Part shown: one piece after another, positions 17,244-25,980 of the stretch | How positions within the stretch are numbered: the first letter of the stretch is position 1 | Layout of the letters: each line of letters begins with the position of its first letter | Assembly (NCBI RefSeq): GCF_003612555.1 | Contig: NZ_RAZF01000011.1 | Coordinates: 55,935-119,934 of the forward strand | Source: Acutalibacter sp. 1XD8-33 | GTDB taxonomy: Bacteria > Bacillota > Clostridia > Oscillospirales > Acutalibacteraceae | Length of the DNA stretch: 64,000 nt | Direction of reading: 5' to 3' | Program-made: the position numbers and the translations under genes | Notes under the pieces: model-generated | Database searches by the model: none | The model's input: only the letters and a program-made list of their open reading frames with translations | Told to the model about the DNA's origin: nothing

Positions 17244-20048
17244 TTAAGCCAGCTGAACACGTACGTTCACCACCTGGAAGGCCTCCATGGGGACCTCCAG
17301 CGTCCGGCCGCAGGCGGAGACCTCGCCGCTGGCGGGGCGCTCCAGGGTATCCGCGAAGGCGGCGGCGGCGATCTCCTTGCCCAGGGTCAGCTTGGCCCGG
17401 CAGGCCTTGCCGCCGGTCTCGTAGAGCCGCAGGTAGACCACGCCCGGCTGAGGATCCTCCCCGCCCTTCACGGCGGAGAGCAGGACGGTGCCCTCTTCCA
17501 AGGCTAGGAAGCTCTGGGACACGGGCAGGGTCCCCTTCTGAGGCTTGGTGGACATGGCGTAGGGCGGGTCGTCAAAGTCCCGCACAGCCTGGGCGTAGCG
17601 GGCAAGGTCCTGGCCGCCGGGCTGGCAGATCACCCCGAAGCTCAGCTGGTGCTGGCCGATCTCCGGGATGGGGTCCGGCTCGTAGGCCCCCCGGATCAGC
17701 ACCAGGGACATGGCCCCGTCCCCGCAGCGGTAGGCGTACTTCTCCTTCGCCGCCAGAATCAGGGCGCTGCGGCTCGTCTCCCCAGCCATCACAAAGCTGG
17801 AGCCCGGCAGGTCCATGGCCCGGCCCTCCCGCTTCACAAAGCCAAAGGGAATGTCAAAGGTGTAGGTGTTGTAGCTGCACCCCTCGGGCAGCGCGAAGCA
17901 CAGGCAGGGCACCCCCTGGGGCTCGCCGCCGAACTCCCTCCAGTCCACGTCCAGCTTGAACTGCAGGGCGCTGCTGTCCTGGTCCAGGCAGATCTCCGCC
18001 CGCAGGGTAGAGGCGGTCCCGAAGGTCCCGGACACCTCGATGCGCCCCCGCACCGGGCCGCTGGGCAGGGAGCGCACCTCGATCCGCTCCAGAGGGGTCC
18101 CCTCCCGGCGGTGGCCCACCAGCCAGGAGCTCATGCCCGGGTTCCCGTGGACGGCCTCCTTGCGCAGGCTCTCCTGGTAGAAGAGGAACCGCCCCCGTTT
18201 GCCCTCGGGGATCAGCTCCGTGCCGCCCTCCTTGTCCATGAGGGACACCAGGGCCCCGTCGTCCGGGGAGAACACCGCCCGCAGCTTGCTGTTTTCCAGG
18301 ACAAAGCTGTCCGGCACCTGCACCCGCAGGTCGTTGAGCACATTCCAACGGGCCTCCACGGGCTTTTCTCCCACCAGATAGGTGGACCACCCGCAGGCGG
18401 GCACAGAGACTTTCGCCAGAATCCGGGCGTAGTGGTGGCCCCAGGATTCCCCCTGGTCGATGATCTGGGTGTCCAGCCAGTTGCCCTCCGGGTCCCGTAC
18501 GGCAAGGCGGCTCTCGTCCCCCTCATAGTCCCACACCACGAATTCCACGGGCAGGGCCCGGTCCTGGGGCTGGTTCTGGAACACATGATAGAGGCGGGTC
18601 TTGCCCTGGGCACGGCCGCACATGTCAAAGCCCGCGCCGCCCCCTTCGCCTCTGGAGAACTGGCGCCCGCTCTCCGGCAGGAGGGAGGCGCTGTCGATCT
18701 GCCCCGCGATGGCCCGCAGAGCCAGCTTGCGCCCGGTCTGGGCCGCGCCGCCCGCCTCCTGGTACAGGGCGGAGGCGTACTCCGTGGTCTCCACCACGCC
18801 GGAGCCGGGGATGATGTCGTGGAACTGGTTGAAGAGCACCTTCTCCCAGGCGTCGGTGTAGAGCCCGGCGGGGTAGGGGGCCTTGGCGTATGCGTCCGCT
18901 ATCACAGAGGCCAGCTCGGAGGAGGCCATGGCCCGCTCGCTGCGGCGGTTTCCGGCCTTGATCCGGGAGTGGGTGGTGTAACAGCCGTCCATCAGGAAGT
19001 TGATCTCCTGGTCCTTGATGGGGAAGCTCTCCCGGCGGGCCTCCAGGCTCTCAAAGTACTCCCGCAGGGTGGCGAAGCGGAACCGGGGATACACCGGCCA
19101 GCCGTCCATCTCCAGGAAGGTGTCCAGGTCCCGGCGGGTGGGTCCGCCGCCGTGGTCGCCCACGCCATAGACCTTCAAAAGGGTGGAGGAGCCGGTGCGC
19201 TTTTCCAGCTCCACGGCCTGCTCCGCCAGATGGTAGCCGATGTCCGCGTTATACCAGTCCGGCTCGGTGAACACCAGCAGCTCCCCGCCGGAGGGGGCGC
19301 GCCAGCGGCTGATGATGTCCTCCGGGGTGCAGCCCCGGCAGTGGTAGTAGTATTTCACCCCGGCGTGGGAGGCGATCTCCGGCACGTTGGCGTTGTGGCC
19401 GAAGGTGTCCGGCTCAAAGTCGATGCACAGGTCCTCAGGGGAGAGGTCCAGAAGGCTGCAGAGGTAGCGCTTTGCCAGCAGATACTGGCGGGTGAGGCTC
19501 TCGCCGCTGGGCAGGTTTTTGTCCGATTCCACCCAGGTGGAGGCGGTGACCTCCCAGCGTCCCTCCTTCACCCTGGCCCGGACCTCCTCCAGCATATCCG
19601 GGGCGAAGCGCTCCAAGATCCGGTACACCGAGGCCTGGGACTGGGAGAACCGGAACCCCGGGTACTCCTCCATGATGTCCAGCATGGTGCGGAAGGTGTC
19701 CACGGCGGCGCCCACCGTCTCATGGAAGCCCCACATCCAGTTCATGTCGATGTGGGCGTGGGCCACGCAGAGGAACTCGTAGGCCTTGGCGGCCTGGGCG
19801 CAGGGGAGAAGGGCCTCTTCAGCCTTCTGGGCGGCGGAGTTGGTAATCACGCCCTCTTGCGCCACGCTCTGGCGGAGGATTTCTTCGGCGGCGGCGATTT
19901 CTTTTTCAAAGCGGCTGTCCCCGGCGTTGGAGAGCACCAGGGCGAACCGCAGCTCGGCTAGAATCCGCCTCTGCCAGGGGCCGGGGTCGGTCCCGGCGGC
20001 CTGGTGCAGATCCTCAAAGCGGGTAAAGTCATGGACTAAATCCATCAT
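17244..20048 (-). CDS. Glycoside hydrolase family 38 alpha-mannosidase
   Basis: GH38 enzymes are zinc-dependent retaining alpha-mannosidases that finish trimming of N-glycan or mannan fragments. This 934-residue protein shows the Zn-site 'HAHIDMNWMWGFHETV' (His-x-Asp) and the nucleophile region 'CIDFEPDTFGHNANVPEIASHAGVKYYYHCRG'. Also present is the 'NQFHDIIPGSGV' middle-domain motif. The C-terminal beta-sandwich domains follow. No signal peptide is seen, so it is likely cytoplasmic. The start ATG at 20048 follows AAAGGA. It is downstream of the ROK regulator gene on the same strand, with a 177-bp palindrome between them. Confidence 0.93.
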   Translation of the reverse strand: MMDLVHDFTRFEDLHQAAGTDPGPWQRRILAELRFALVLSNAGDSRFEKEIAAAEEILRQSVAQEGVITNSAAQKAEEALLPCAQAAKAYEFLCVAHAHIDMNWMWGFHETVGAAVDTFRTMLDIMEEYPGFRFSQSQASVYRILERFAPDMLEEVRARVKEGRWEVTASTWVESDKNLPSGESLTRQYLLAKRYLCSLLDLSPEDLCIDFEPDTFGHNANVPEIASHAGVKYYYHCRGCTPEDIISRWRAPSGGELLVFTEPDWYNADIGYHLAEQAVELEKRTGSSTLLKVYGVGDHGGGPTRRDLDTFLEMDGWPVYPRFRFATLREYFESLEARRESFPIKDQEINFLMDGCYTTHSRIKAGNRRSERAMASSELASVIADAYAKAPYPAGLYTDAWEKVLFNQFHDIIPGSGVVETTEYASALYQEAGGAAQTGRKLALRAIAGQIDSASLLPESGRQFSRGEGGGAGFDMCGRAQGKTRLYHVFQNQPQDRALPVEFVVWDYEGDESRLAVRDPEGNWLDTQIIDQGESWGHHYARILAKVSVPACGWSTYLVGEKPVEARWNVLNDLRVQVPDSFVLENSKLRAVFSPDDGALVSLMDKEGGTELIPEGKRGRFLFYQESLRKEAVHGNPGMSSWLVGHRREGTPLERIEVRSLPSGPVRGRIEVSGTFGTASTLRAEICLDQDSSALQFKLDVDWREFGGEPQGVPCLCFALPEGCSYNTYTFDIPFGFVKREGRAMDLPGSSFVMAGETSRSALILAAKEKYAYRCGDGAMSLVLIRGAYEPDPIPEIGQHQLSFGVICQPGGQDLARYAQAVRDFDDPPYAMSTKPQKGTLPVSQSFLALEEGTVLLSAVKGGEDPQPGVVYLRLYETGGKACRAKLTLGKEIAAAAFADTLERPASGEVSACGRTLEVPMEAFQVVNVRVQLA

Positions 20049-20067
20049 AATGAAAATCCTTTCTTTA

Positions 20068-20244
20068 GAAGCTGTACCGATAGGATTTGTGTTTCGGTTT
20101 TCGAGGAAATTCAGTAGAGAGCAAGGCGTGAAAACGCCGGCAATCAGACCATTTATGGTCTTGCGATTCGGCAAGTTTTCACAACGTCGCTTCTCGGCTG
20201 AATTTGCCGGAAAAGGGAATGCAGACGTCTACTGGTACGGCTTC
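20068..20244. repeat. 177-bp imperfect palindrome between the ROK and GH38 genes
   Basis: The outer arms GAAGCTGTACC/GGTACGGCTTC, then AAATTCAG/CTGAATTT, GGCGTGAAAAC/GTTTTCAC and a central AGACCAT-TTA-TGGTCT form one long hairpin. One end directly abuts the ROK stop codon (20245-20247). It could be a non-autonomous element or an attenuator controlling how much GH38 is made relative to the regulator. Confidence 0.65.
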
Positions 20245-21588
20245 TTAAATTGCTTCCTGTTCTTCCTGCTGTTCCTCTTGTTCGTCCGGTTCGTCCGGCT
20301 CCTCCAGGACCTGGAGGTCCGGTTCCAGCTCCTGCTCCGGAGAGTCCGGGTCCGGCTCTGGGGCCTGGCCGCGCCGTTTTCTCTTGGACGGGCAGGGGGG
20401 CGTTATCTCGAAAAACTTTTCATAGCAGAGATTGCCGACAAAAACCTGCTGCAGGGGCAGCGCGGCCGCGCCATAGAGAGAGGCCTGAGTACCAAAGGCG
20501 CTGCGCATTACCTGGACCTTGGAAAGCCCCTTGGCCAGGATTCCCTGGTTCACCCGTTTTTCGATGGATTCCAGCTGGGAATCCGTGAAAAGCGCGCCGG
20601 AGTGGCCGATAACGATGGCCTCCGGGTCCGTAAGGTTGCACAGGTTGATCAGGGCCGTAGAGAGCTTTTCCAGCAGCGTGTCCAGCAGGGCGGCCCCCGC
20701 CGGGTCCTGCTCGCAAAAACCGCAGAGCTCTCCAAAGTCCTCAAACTCCCGGCCCAGCTCCCGGCGGAACTGCTGCATAATCCGGGGCACGCTCACGTAG
20801 GTTTCCAGGCAGCCCCGGTTTCCACAGGTACACAGGGGGCCAGCGCTGTCGATGGTCATGTGCCCCAGCTCGCCGGCAAAGCCGTGGTTGCCCAGAAACA
20901 GGGAGTTGTTCAGCAGCAGCCCCGCGCCCACGCCGTTGGTAAGGCCCACATAGACGAAGTTCCGCAGGTCCACGCATTTGCCATAGAGCTTTTCCACAGA
21001 GGCGGAAACGTCCATGTCGTTGGCCAGGAACACGGGAATCCCCAGACGCTCCCGCAGGGTCTCCGCCATGGCCACATGGCGGATGTTGTAGAAGTTGGGC
21101 GGGGTCATCAGCTCGCCCCGGGCATAGTCCAGAGGGCCCATGGCGGCGATGCCCACCCCAAAGACCTCCCGGTTTTCACAGTGCTGGACCAGGTATCGGA
21201 TGGCGGACTCCGTCTTGTCCAAAAGGGTGTTGGCGGTTTCCCCGGGACCCAAAGAGAACTCCACTTGGCTCAAAATTTCCATATCCATGGTGGCGCAGAT
21301 GCCCGTGCAGCTGTCCCGGCGCAGAAAGAGCCCCACCTCCGCCGGGGACCGGCGGGTAAGCCCCAGACGCACAGGCGGCCGGCCGGCCCCCTGGTGCTCC
21401 GCAGCCAGGGGCTCGATGAGTCCCGCCTTGACCAGCTCGTTGGTGATATTGGAAACAGTCATTTTGGCAAGACCGGTCCTCCGGGCCAGCTCTGCCCGGG
21501 AAAAGCCGTTCCCGCTGCAAAGCAGCCGCAAAATAAGCAGCCGGTTGGTTTTTTTGGTATGTTCCAGGTTAATTCCCGCTGTCCGCAT
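20245..21588 (-). CDS. ROK-family transcriptional repressor (XylR/NagC-like)
   Basis: This 447-residue protein has an N-terminal winged HTH ('FSRAELARRTGLAKMTVSNITNELVKAGLIEP') and a C-terminal ROK sugar-kinase-like domain with the zinc motif 'GELGHMTIDSAGPLCTCGNRGCLETYVS'. Such proteins repress sugar-use genes until the sugar binds. The start at 21588 is preceded by GAGAGG. Its C-terminus ends in an odd roughly 40-residue acidic Pro/Glu/Asp/Gln tail ('PEPDPDSPEQELEPDLQVLE'). The gene has its own promoter (21706-21734) resembling that of the ABC operon. It probably controls both and GH38. Confidence 0.9.
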   Translation of the reverse strand: MRTAGINLEHTKKTNRLLILRLLCSGNGFSRAELARRTGLAKMTVSNITNELVKAGLIEPLAAEHQGAGRPPVRLGLTRRSPAEVGLFLRRDSCTGICATMDMEILSQVEFSLGPGETANTLLDKTESAIRYLVQHCENREVFGVGIAAMGPLDYARGELMTPPNFYNIRHVAMAETLRERLGIPVFLANDMDVSASVEKLYGKCVDLRNFVYVGLTNGVGAGLLLNNSLFLGNHGFAGELGHMTIDSAGPLCTCGNRGCLETYVSVPRIMQQFRRELGREFEDFGELCGFCEQDPAGAALLDTLLEKLSTALINLCNLTDPEAIVIGHSGALFTDSQLESIEKRVNQGILAKGLSKVQVMRSAFGTQASLYGAAALPLQQVFVGNLCYEKFFEITPPCPSKRKRRGQAPEPDPDSPEQELEPDLQVLEEPDEPDEQEEQQEEQEAI

Positions 21589-21653
21589 AAATCCTCTCCC
21601 CAACCGCCGGGTCCGGCCCGGCGAAAATATTGATTCAGACAAGCCCTGGTCTG

Positions 21654-21669
21654 AGAAAGCATGCTTTCT
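21654..21669. promoter_or_regulatory. Perfect 16-bp palindrome upstream of the ROK gene
   Basis: AGAAAGCATGCTTTCT lies between the promoter (21706-21734) and the start codon, where a repressor would block transcription. It is a candidate autoregulatory ROK operator. A 14/16 match precedes the PfkB gene. Confidence 0.5.
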
Positions 21670-21705
21670 GGAAAGACAAGTGTGCAGAGCCGCTTTCTTT
21701 CAAAA

Positions 21706-21734
21706 AGTATACCATATTCTTCGCGATTTGTAAA
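21706..21734 (-). promoter_or_regulatory. Sigma-A promoter of the ROK gene
   Basis: On the minus strand TTTACA (21734-21729), 17-nt spacer, TATACT (21711-21706). Bases around and between the boxes (TATTTACAA, GCGAAG, GAATATG) are shared with the ABC operon promoter at 11475-11503. Confidence 0.75.
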
Positions 21735-21829
21735 TAGCGTGTACTAATTTTCTGAAAAAACCTTCAATTTTTTCGGAGGAGGAAAGAAGATTTTGAAAGT
21801 TTTTTCGGGAAATCCCCGTCCCAGGCGGC

Positions 21830-21860
21830 AAAAAGGCCTCCCATCTGAGGAAGCCTCTTT
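21830..21860 (-). terminator. Rho-independent terminator of the Gfo/Idh/MocA transcript
   Basis: On the minus strand GAGGCTTCC-TCAGAT-GGGAGGCC is followed by TTTTT. It lies between the oxidoreductase gene's repeat-filled 3' region and the ROK promoter. Confidence 0.6.
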
Positions 21861-21884
21861 TGTTCTGGCCGCGCTGTGTAATTG

Positions 21885-22203
21885 TATTTTATGGGGGGAA
21901 CGGCGCGCGGGGCAGCTTGGCGATAAGCACGCAGCCGGACGGGAACTTTTTGCTGGGATCCCGCGCCCGGAGCTGGCTGATTCCGGGCCTCTTGCAAGAG
22001 TTTTGCTTCGCAAAACTCGGATAGTTAACCGAGCGCAGCGAGTGTTAACTATGATTCACACACCCCAAATGCGCTTCTTAGGCTATTAAGGGCAAGGTCA
22101 AGACCGTGGGACGCCGTCCCATACCTTGCGAGCTTTTGAAGGAAGCTAAGACTTCGCTCTGCAAAGCCTTACCTTTCTCAAAGGTTGCGGGGGTTTGGGA
22201 CCG
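21885..22203. repeat. Intergenic repeat island
   Basis: No gene. Contains GAGTTTTGC-TTC-GCAAAACTC plus GTTAACCGAGC/GCGAGTGTTAAC (21998-22050), a partial AAGACTTCG...AAGCCTTAC unit, and the start of an 'accgagccggcaggcgagacc' module that runs into the next gene's last codons. Confidence 0.7.
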
Positions 22204-23238
22204 TCAAGCGTCGACCGAGCCGGCAGGCGAGACCGGCGCCCCCAAGGTCTTGTCACTCTGGAAGCGGATCCCGGCCTCCCGGCGCACGTCCTCCATAAAC
22301 TCGGCCACGTCCACGGCCAGCTGAGCGCACCGGGTGTACTCCTCCCGGCTGGCCTCCGGCTCTGTGATATAGCGGTAAAAGTCTTTGGCCTCGTTGCCCA
22401 TGAGCTTGTATTTCTCGTCCTGGCCGTAGATCTCCTCCTGGGAGCCGTCTTTCCGCCAGAGGGAGATGCCCCCCAGCTTTGAGATGGATTCCACCGCCAC
22501 GGTGCCCTCCGGGCCCTGGAAATCTGAGTTGGCCCCGGCCTGGCTCAGCTTGGAGTAGGTGAGCACCGCCAGCTTGCCGGGGTATTCCAGGGTAATTACG
22601 CCGCTGCCGTCCGCGCCGGATTCCATCCGCCGGCAGCTGATCCGGAACCCGCTGGGCTTGCCCCAGAGGTAGAGGGCGGGGTACACGCAGTAGACCCCCA
22701 GGTCCATGAAAGCCCCGGTTTCCAGGCGGGGGTTGAAGATATTGGGCAGCTCGCCGGAGAGATACCGGTCCAGCTTGGAGGAGCGCTGGCAGAAGTCCAG
22801 CTTTGCCATGGAGACGGGCCCGATTTCTCCCAGGGCGGATTCCAGCTTTTTCAGCTGGGGCTGGTGCAGAAACATGATGGCCTCCAGAAAGACCAGGCCC
22901 TTTTTTTCCGCCAGGGCGTAGAGTTCCCGGACCTTGGCGGCCTGGGCACAGAGGGGCTTTTCGCAGATCACATGCTTGCCGTGTTCCAGAAGGGTCTTGC
23001 AGTGGGCATGGTGCAGGGCGTTGGGGCTGGCCACGTACACCGCGTCCACCTGGGGGCAGGAGGCAAGTTCCTCCACAGTGGCGAAAGCCAGCTTTGCCCC
23101 GTGCTTTTGGGCGTAGGCCCGGGCTCGCTCCAGATCCCGGGAATAGACGGCCGCGAGCTCCCACAGGCCGCTGTCCTTGGCCCCGGCGATGAATTCGTCC
23201 GTGATCCATCCGGTGCCGATGGTTCCAAAATTAAGCAT
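22204..23238 (-). CDS. Gfo/Idh/MocA-family NAD(P)-dependent oxidoreductase
   Basis: This 344-residue two-domain dehydrogenase oxidises or reduces a sugar or polyol. The Rossmann start is 'LNFGTIGTGWITDEFIAGAK', and the catalytic-site motif is 'HVICEKPLCAQAAKVRELYALAEKKGL'. The start at 23238 follows AAGGACC. The last dozen residues ('GAPVSPAGSVDA') are translated from the intergenic repeat module that contains the accgagccggcaggcgagac sequence. The natural C-terminus has therefore probably been replaced or extended by repeat DNA. The substrate is unknown. Linkage to mannosidases suggests a sugar derivative. Confidence 0.87.
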   Translation of the reverse strand: MLNFGTIGTGWITDEFIAGAKDSGLWELAAVYSRDLERARAYAQKHGAKLAFATVEELASCPQVDAVYVASPNALHHAHCKTLLEHGKHVICEKPLCAQAAKVRELYALAEKKGLVFLEAIMFLHQPQLKKLESALGEIGPVSMAKLDFCQRSSKLDRYLSGELPNIFNPRLETGAFMDLGVYCVYPALYLWGKPSGFRISCRRMESGADGSGVITLEYPGKLAVLTYSKLSQAGANSDFQGPEGTVAVESISKLGGISLWRKDGSQEEIYGQDEKYKLMGNEAKDFYRYITEPEASREEYTRCAQLAVDVAEFMEDVRREAGIRFQSDKTLGAPVSPAGSVDA

Positions 23239-23296
23239 TGTACAGGTCCTTTCCTGATGATATAATTGCAAGGAAACGAAGGAGGGCGGGATTAAA

Positions 23297-23782
23297 ATGA
23301 ACATGAAAGAACGGAATGAGATATATGAACAGCTTCAAACCAGGTGCGGCGCTTTGAGGCACGGCCTGCGTGACGGAATGCCGGAGACAAAATGGGGATG
23401 GTACAACGGCCACTACTATAAAAATGACCAGGGCGAGTATGAACGGGCGGAATACCCTATCCCGGTTATCACTGTCCAGGGCGTTTGCGACATAGAAATC
23501 AATCTGGATTCGGTCAGCCTCACCACGAAACGCGGCCGGCTGGAGACATTGGACTACTCCCTGGACAAATTTGCCGGCATACCCTTTGAGGTGTTCAGCA
23601 TAGAGCAATATTTGGATCCGGACTACTACGCCCCTGGCATGGACATGGAGGCCTTTCGGGAAAATATAAGAAAATCCCAGGAGAAGGAACTGGGATTTTC
23701 CTTTCAGTTTGAATGTGACGTGGACTCCGGCAGAATGCGCGAGTTTGTGCAGCTGCTTCGGCGAGAGGGGTTTTATAGTTAA
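23297..23782 (+). CDS. Conserved hypothetical protein
   Basis: This 161-residue protein has no signal peptide or membrane segment. It is rich in aromatic residues near the front ('GMPETKWGWYNGHYYKNDQGEYERAEYPIPVITVQGVCDIEINLDSVSLTTKRGRLETLD' region). I do not recognise the family. ATG 23297 follows GGAGGG at about 11 nt, and a second ATG at 23303 is possible. The gene is divergent from the oxidoreductase, with 58 bp between starts. Its last two residues and stop codon lie inside MITE copy 3, so the ancestral C-terminus may have been longer. Confidence 0.7.
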   Translation: MNMKERNEIYEQLQTRCGALRHGLRDGMPETKWGWYNGHYYKNDQGEYERAEYPIPVITVQGVCDIEINLDSVSLTTKRGRLETLDYSLDKFAGIPFEVFSIEQYLDPDYYAPGMDMEAFRENIRKSQEKELGFSFQFECDVDSGRMREFVQLLRREGFYS

Positions 23783-23895
23783 CGCAGTTCAAAAGAGGTA
23801 GAATGCCTCTTTTGAACCCGGCAGGGAGGTCACGACCTCCTCAGCCGCCTAGCGTGAAAATCGGTATTTACCGATTTTCACGTGCGTTTACTATA
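23774..23895. repeat. MITE-like element, copy 3
   Basis: The 122-bp unit has ends TATAGTTAACGC/GCGTTTACTATA and the internal hairpins GTTCAAAAGAGG/CCTCTTTTGAAC, GAGGTC/GACCTC and CGTGAAAATCGGT/ACCGATTTTCACG. Compared with copy 1, the second arm pair changes from CTTGAAAA/TTTTCAAG to CGTGAAAA/TTTTCACG, with both arms changed. It fills nearly the whole gap between two convergent genes and supplies the stop codon of the first. Confidence 0.75.
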
Positions 23896-23898
23896 CAA

Positions 23899-24771
23899 TC
23901 AGGCCTCTTCCCAGTAGCGCTTCAGGTTGGCAAGGCCGATGCGGATGGCGGACACGGCGGGCTCCATGCCCTCGAACTCGATGGCGATGGTGTCGTCGTA
24001 TCCTGCGGCCTTCAGGATGTGCAGGCACTGCTTCACCGGCACGTTGCCGTGGCCGATCACCGTGCCCCGCAGGTAGTTGCCGGAGCGGGTCTGGAAGGCC
24101 CCCTCGCCGGGGTCGTTGTCGTAGTAGCTCTTGACGATGAAGTCCTTGGCGTGGACGTACTTCACGTAGGGGGCCACCCGGGCCACCGCCTTGGCGGGGT
24201 CCTCGTCGGCGCAGGTGAAGTTGCCAATGTCACAGAGCAGGGCGAAATTGGGATGGTTCACCGTGTTGTAGAGGAGCTCCACCCGCTGGGAGTCTTGGGA
24301 GAAGAAGCCGTGGTTTTCCGTCATGGTGAGGATGCCCTTAGAGGCGGCGTAGTCGGCGATCTCCCGCACGGATTCCGCCAGCTGGGGGACCAGGGCAGCG
24401 TAGCTCTTGGGAGAGCCCTTCTGGCCCATGGTGATGTCGTGGCGCATCCGGGGGACCCCTAAAATTTCGGCGATGTCCACCATGCCCTTCACCCGGGCGA
24501 TCTCCTTTTGCACGTCTCCGGAGCCGTCCAGGCCGTTCAAAAGGTCCGCGCCTACCGCGAAGGAGGAGATGGACAGGCCGTGCTTATCGGCCTCGGCCTT
24601 GAGCTCCCGGGCCTTCTGGGGCATCTCCTCGGGAGGGCAGCCGAAGCAGAAGTCCACGGCCTCGATGGCATCGAAGCCCAGCTCCTTGGCCTTGGCCACA
24701 CACTGGAGCAGGGTGAGCTCGCCGCTCTGGACAGCGCTGAAGAAGCTGTAGAGACTGACTGAGAATTTCAT
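23899..24771 (-). CDS. TIM-barrel sugar phosphate isomerase/epimerase
   Basis: This 290-residue AP-endonuclease-2/xylose-isomerase-like TIM barrel belongs to the IolE/UlaE-type superfamily that interconverts sugars or keto-inositols. Metal ligands are visible in 'LTMTENHGFF' (Glu), 'LLCDIGNF' (Asp), 'YVHAKDF' (His) and 'DDTIAIEFEG' (Glu). The start at 24771 is preceded by AAAGGAAG. It is transcribed toward MITE copy 3. It is likely part of the same sugar-use group as the oxidoreductase. The substrate cannot be predicted. Confidence 0.87.
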   Translation of the reverse strand: MKFSVSLYSFFSAVQSGELTLLQCVAKAKELGFDAIEAVDFCFGCPPEEMPQKARELKAEADKHGLSISSFAVGADLLNGLDGSGDVQKEIARVKGMVDIAEILGVPRMRHDITMGQKGSPKSYAALVPQLAESVREIADYAASKGILTMTENHGFFSQDSQRVELLYNTVNHPNFALLCDIGNFTCADEDPAKAVARVAPYVKYVHAKDFIVKSYYDNDPGEGAFQTRSGNYLRGTVIGHGNVPVKQCLHILKAAGYDDTIAIEFEGMEPAVSAIRIGLANLKRYWEEA

Positions 24772-25401
24772 AACGATCTTCCTTTCTGGTTTGTTTTTTA
24801 TAAGAATGATAACGGAGTCGCACCCAGCTGACCAGGGTAAAAGTTTTGCAGACTTCGCTCTGCGAAGTCTTAGCTTTCTTCAAAAGCTCGCGGAGGTTTG
24901 GAGGGCGACAATCGCCAGTGGCGATTTCCCGTCGCCGACCGAAGCGGCAGCTGAGACTCAGAGCCTCCAAGGTCTTGCCCTTGACCTTAAACATCTGAGA
25001 AGCGCAATTTTTGCAGGTGTGAATCATAGTTAACGCTCGCTGCGCTCGGTTAACTATCCGAGTTTTGCTTTGCAAAACATCGGCAAGAGGAAACGGAGAG
25101 TTCATCTCGCCGTGCGAGATGAATCTCTTTTGCAACTGAGAAAAAAGTTTCCTAGTCCCGGAGAAAGCCAGCTCTGTGTGTATGCGCACTCAGCCCAGCA
25201 GAGTTTTGCGAAGCAAAACGGAAAGATAAACCGAGCTGCGCGAGTGTTTATCTTTTTGTCACGACGGCGAAACTCCGCTATCTCCTTTCGCTATGGTCCG
25301 CGCCGTGCGTCTGGCACCCAGCCCGGTGAGTTTTGCTCTGCAAAACTCATGACGCCTGACGAAGCTAAGCTATTTCCTCACTCTATTCTCGGCGTTAGGC
25401 G

Positions 25402-25499
25402 CCCCGCTCGCATTTTGCGGCTTGCCGCAAAATGGCCGTGGGGAAACGGGCGAAACCCGTTCCCCCGGCGGTTCGTCTGAAGGACGAACCCGAGCGGGG
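25402..25499 (-). repeat. Three-hairpin 'cloverleaf' repeat, copy 3
   Basis: CCCCGCTCG/CGAGCGGGG encloses CATTTTGCGGC-TT-GCCGCAAAATG, GGGGAAACGGG/CCCGTTCCCC (one base missing in the right arm) and GGTTCGTC/GACGAACC. Same orientation as copy 2. Confidence 0.8.
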
Positions 25500-25980
25500 G
25501 GATGCGGCGAAAGCCAGCTGAGCGCCTGGAACCAGCCCAAAGACCTGCCCGGCCCTGTGCTCCGCAACTAGCTAACGCGCGCACTCACGCGCCCAACGCG
25601 CCCGTATAACAAATAGAGTACTTTTTGAGACGCGCCCTAGGCGGAGCGCGTTGGGTGGGCTATTCACACGCGGGGACAGCAGAAGGCGAAAGCTGGGGTG
25701 GGAAGTCGCTGGCTTTCCCTGGTACTAGGGCGCTTTTTTTCAGTTGTAAAAGAGATTCATCTCGCACAGCGAGATGAACTCTCCGCGCCCTCTTGCAAGA
25801 GTTTTGCTTTGCAAAACTCGGATAGTTAATCGAGCGAAGCGAGCATTAACTATGATTCACCACTTCAAAAAATACGCTTCTCAGGAGGTAAGGTCAAGGG
25901 CAAGACCTTGGGGTTTCACCCCAAACCCCACAAACTTTTACCCTGGCGGGCTTTTCCGCTCTCAGCTAACTGCGTGTGCC

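Noticed and set aside
17649..19961. 770-codon open frame on the plus strand
   Set aside because: Antisense shadow of GH38, same biased composition.
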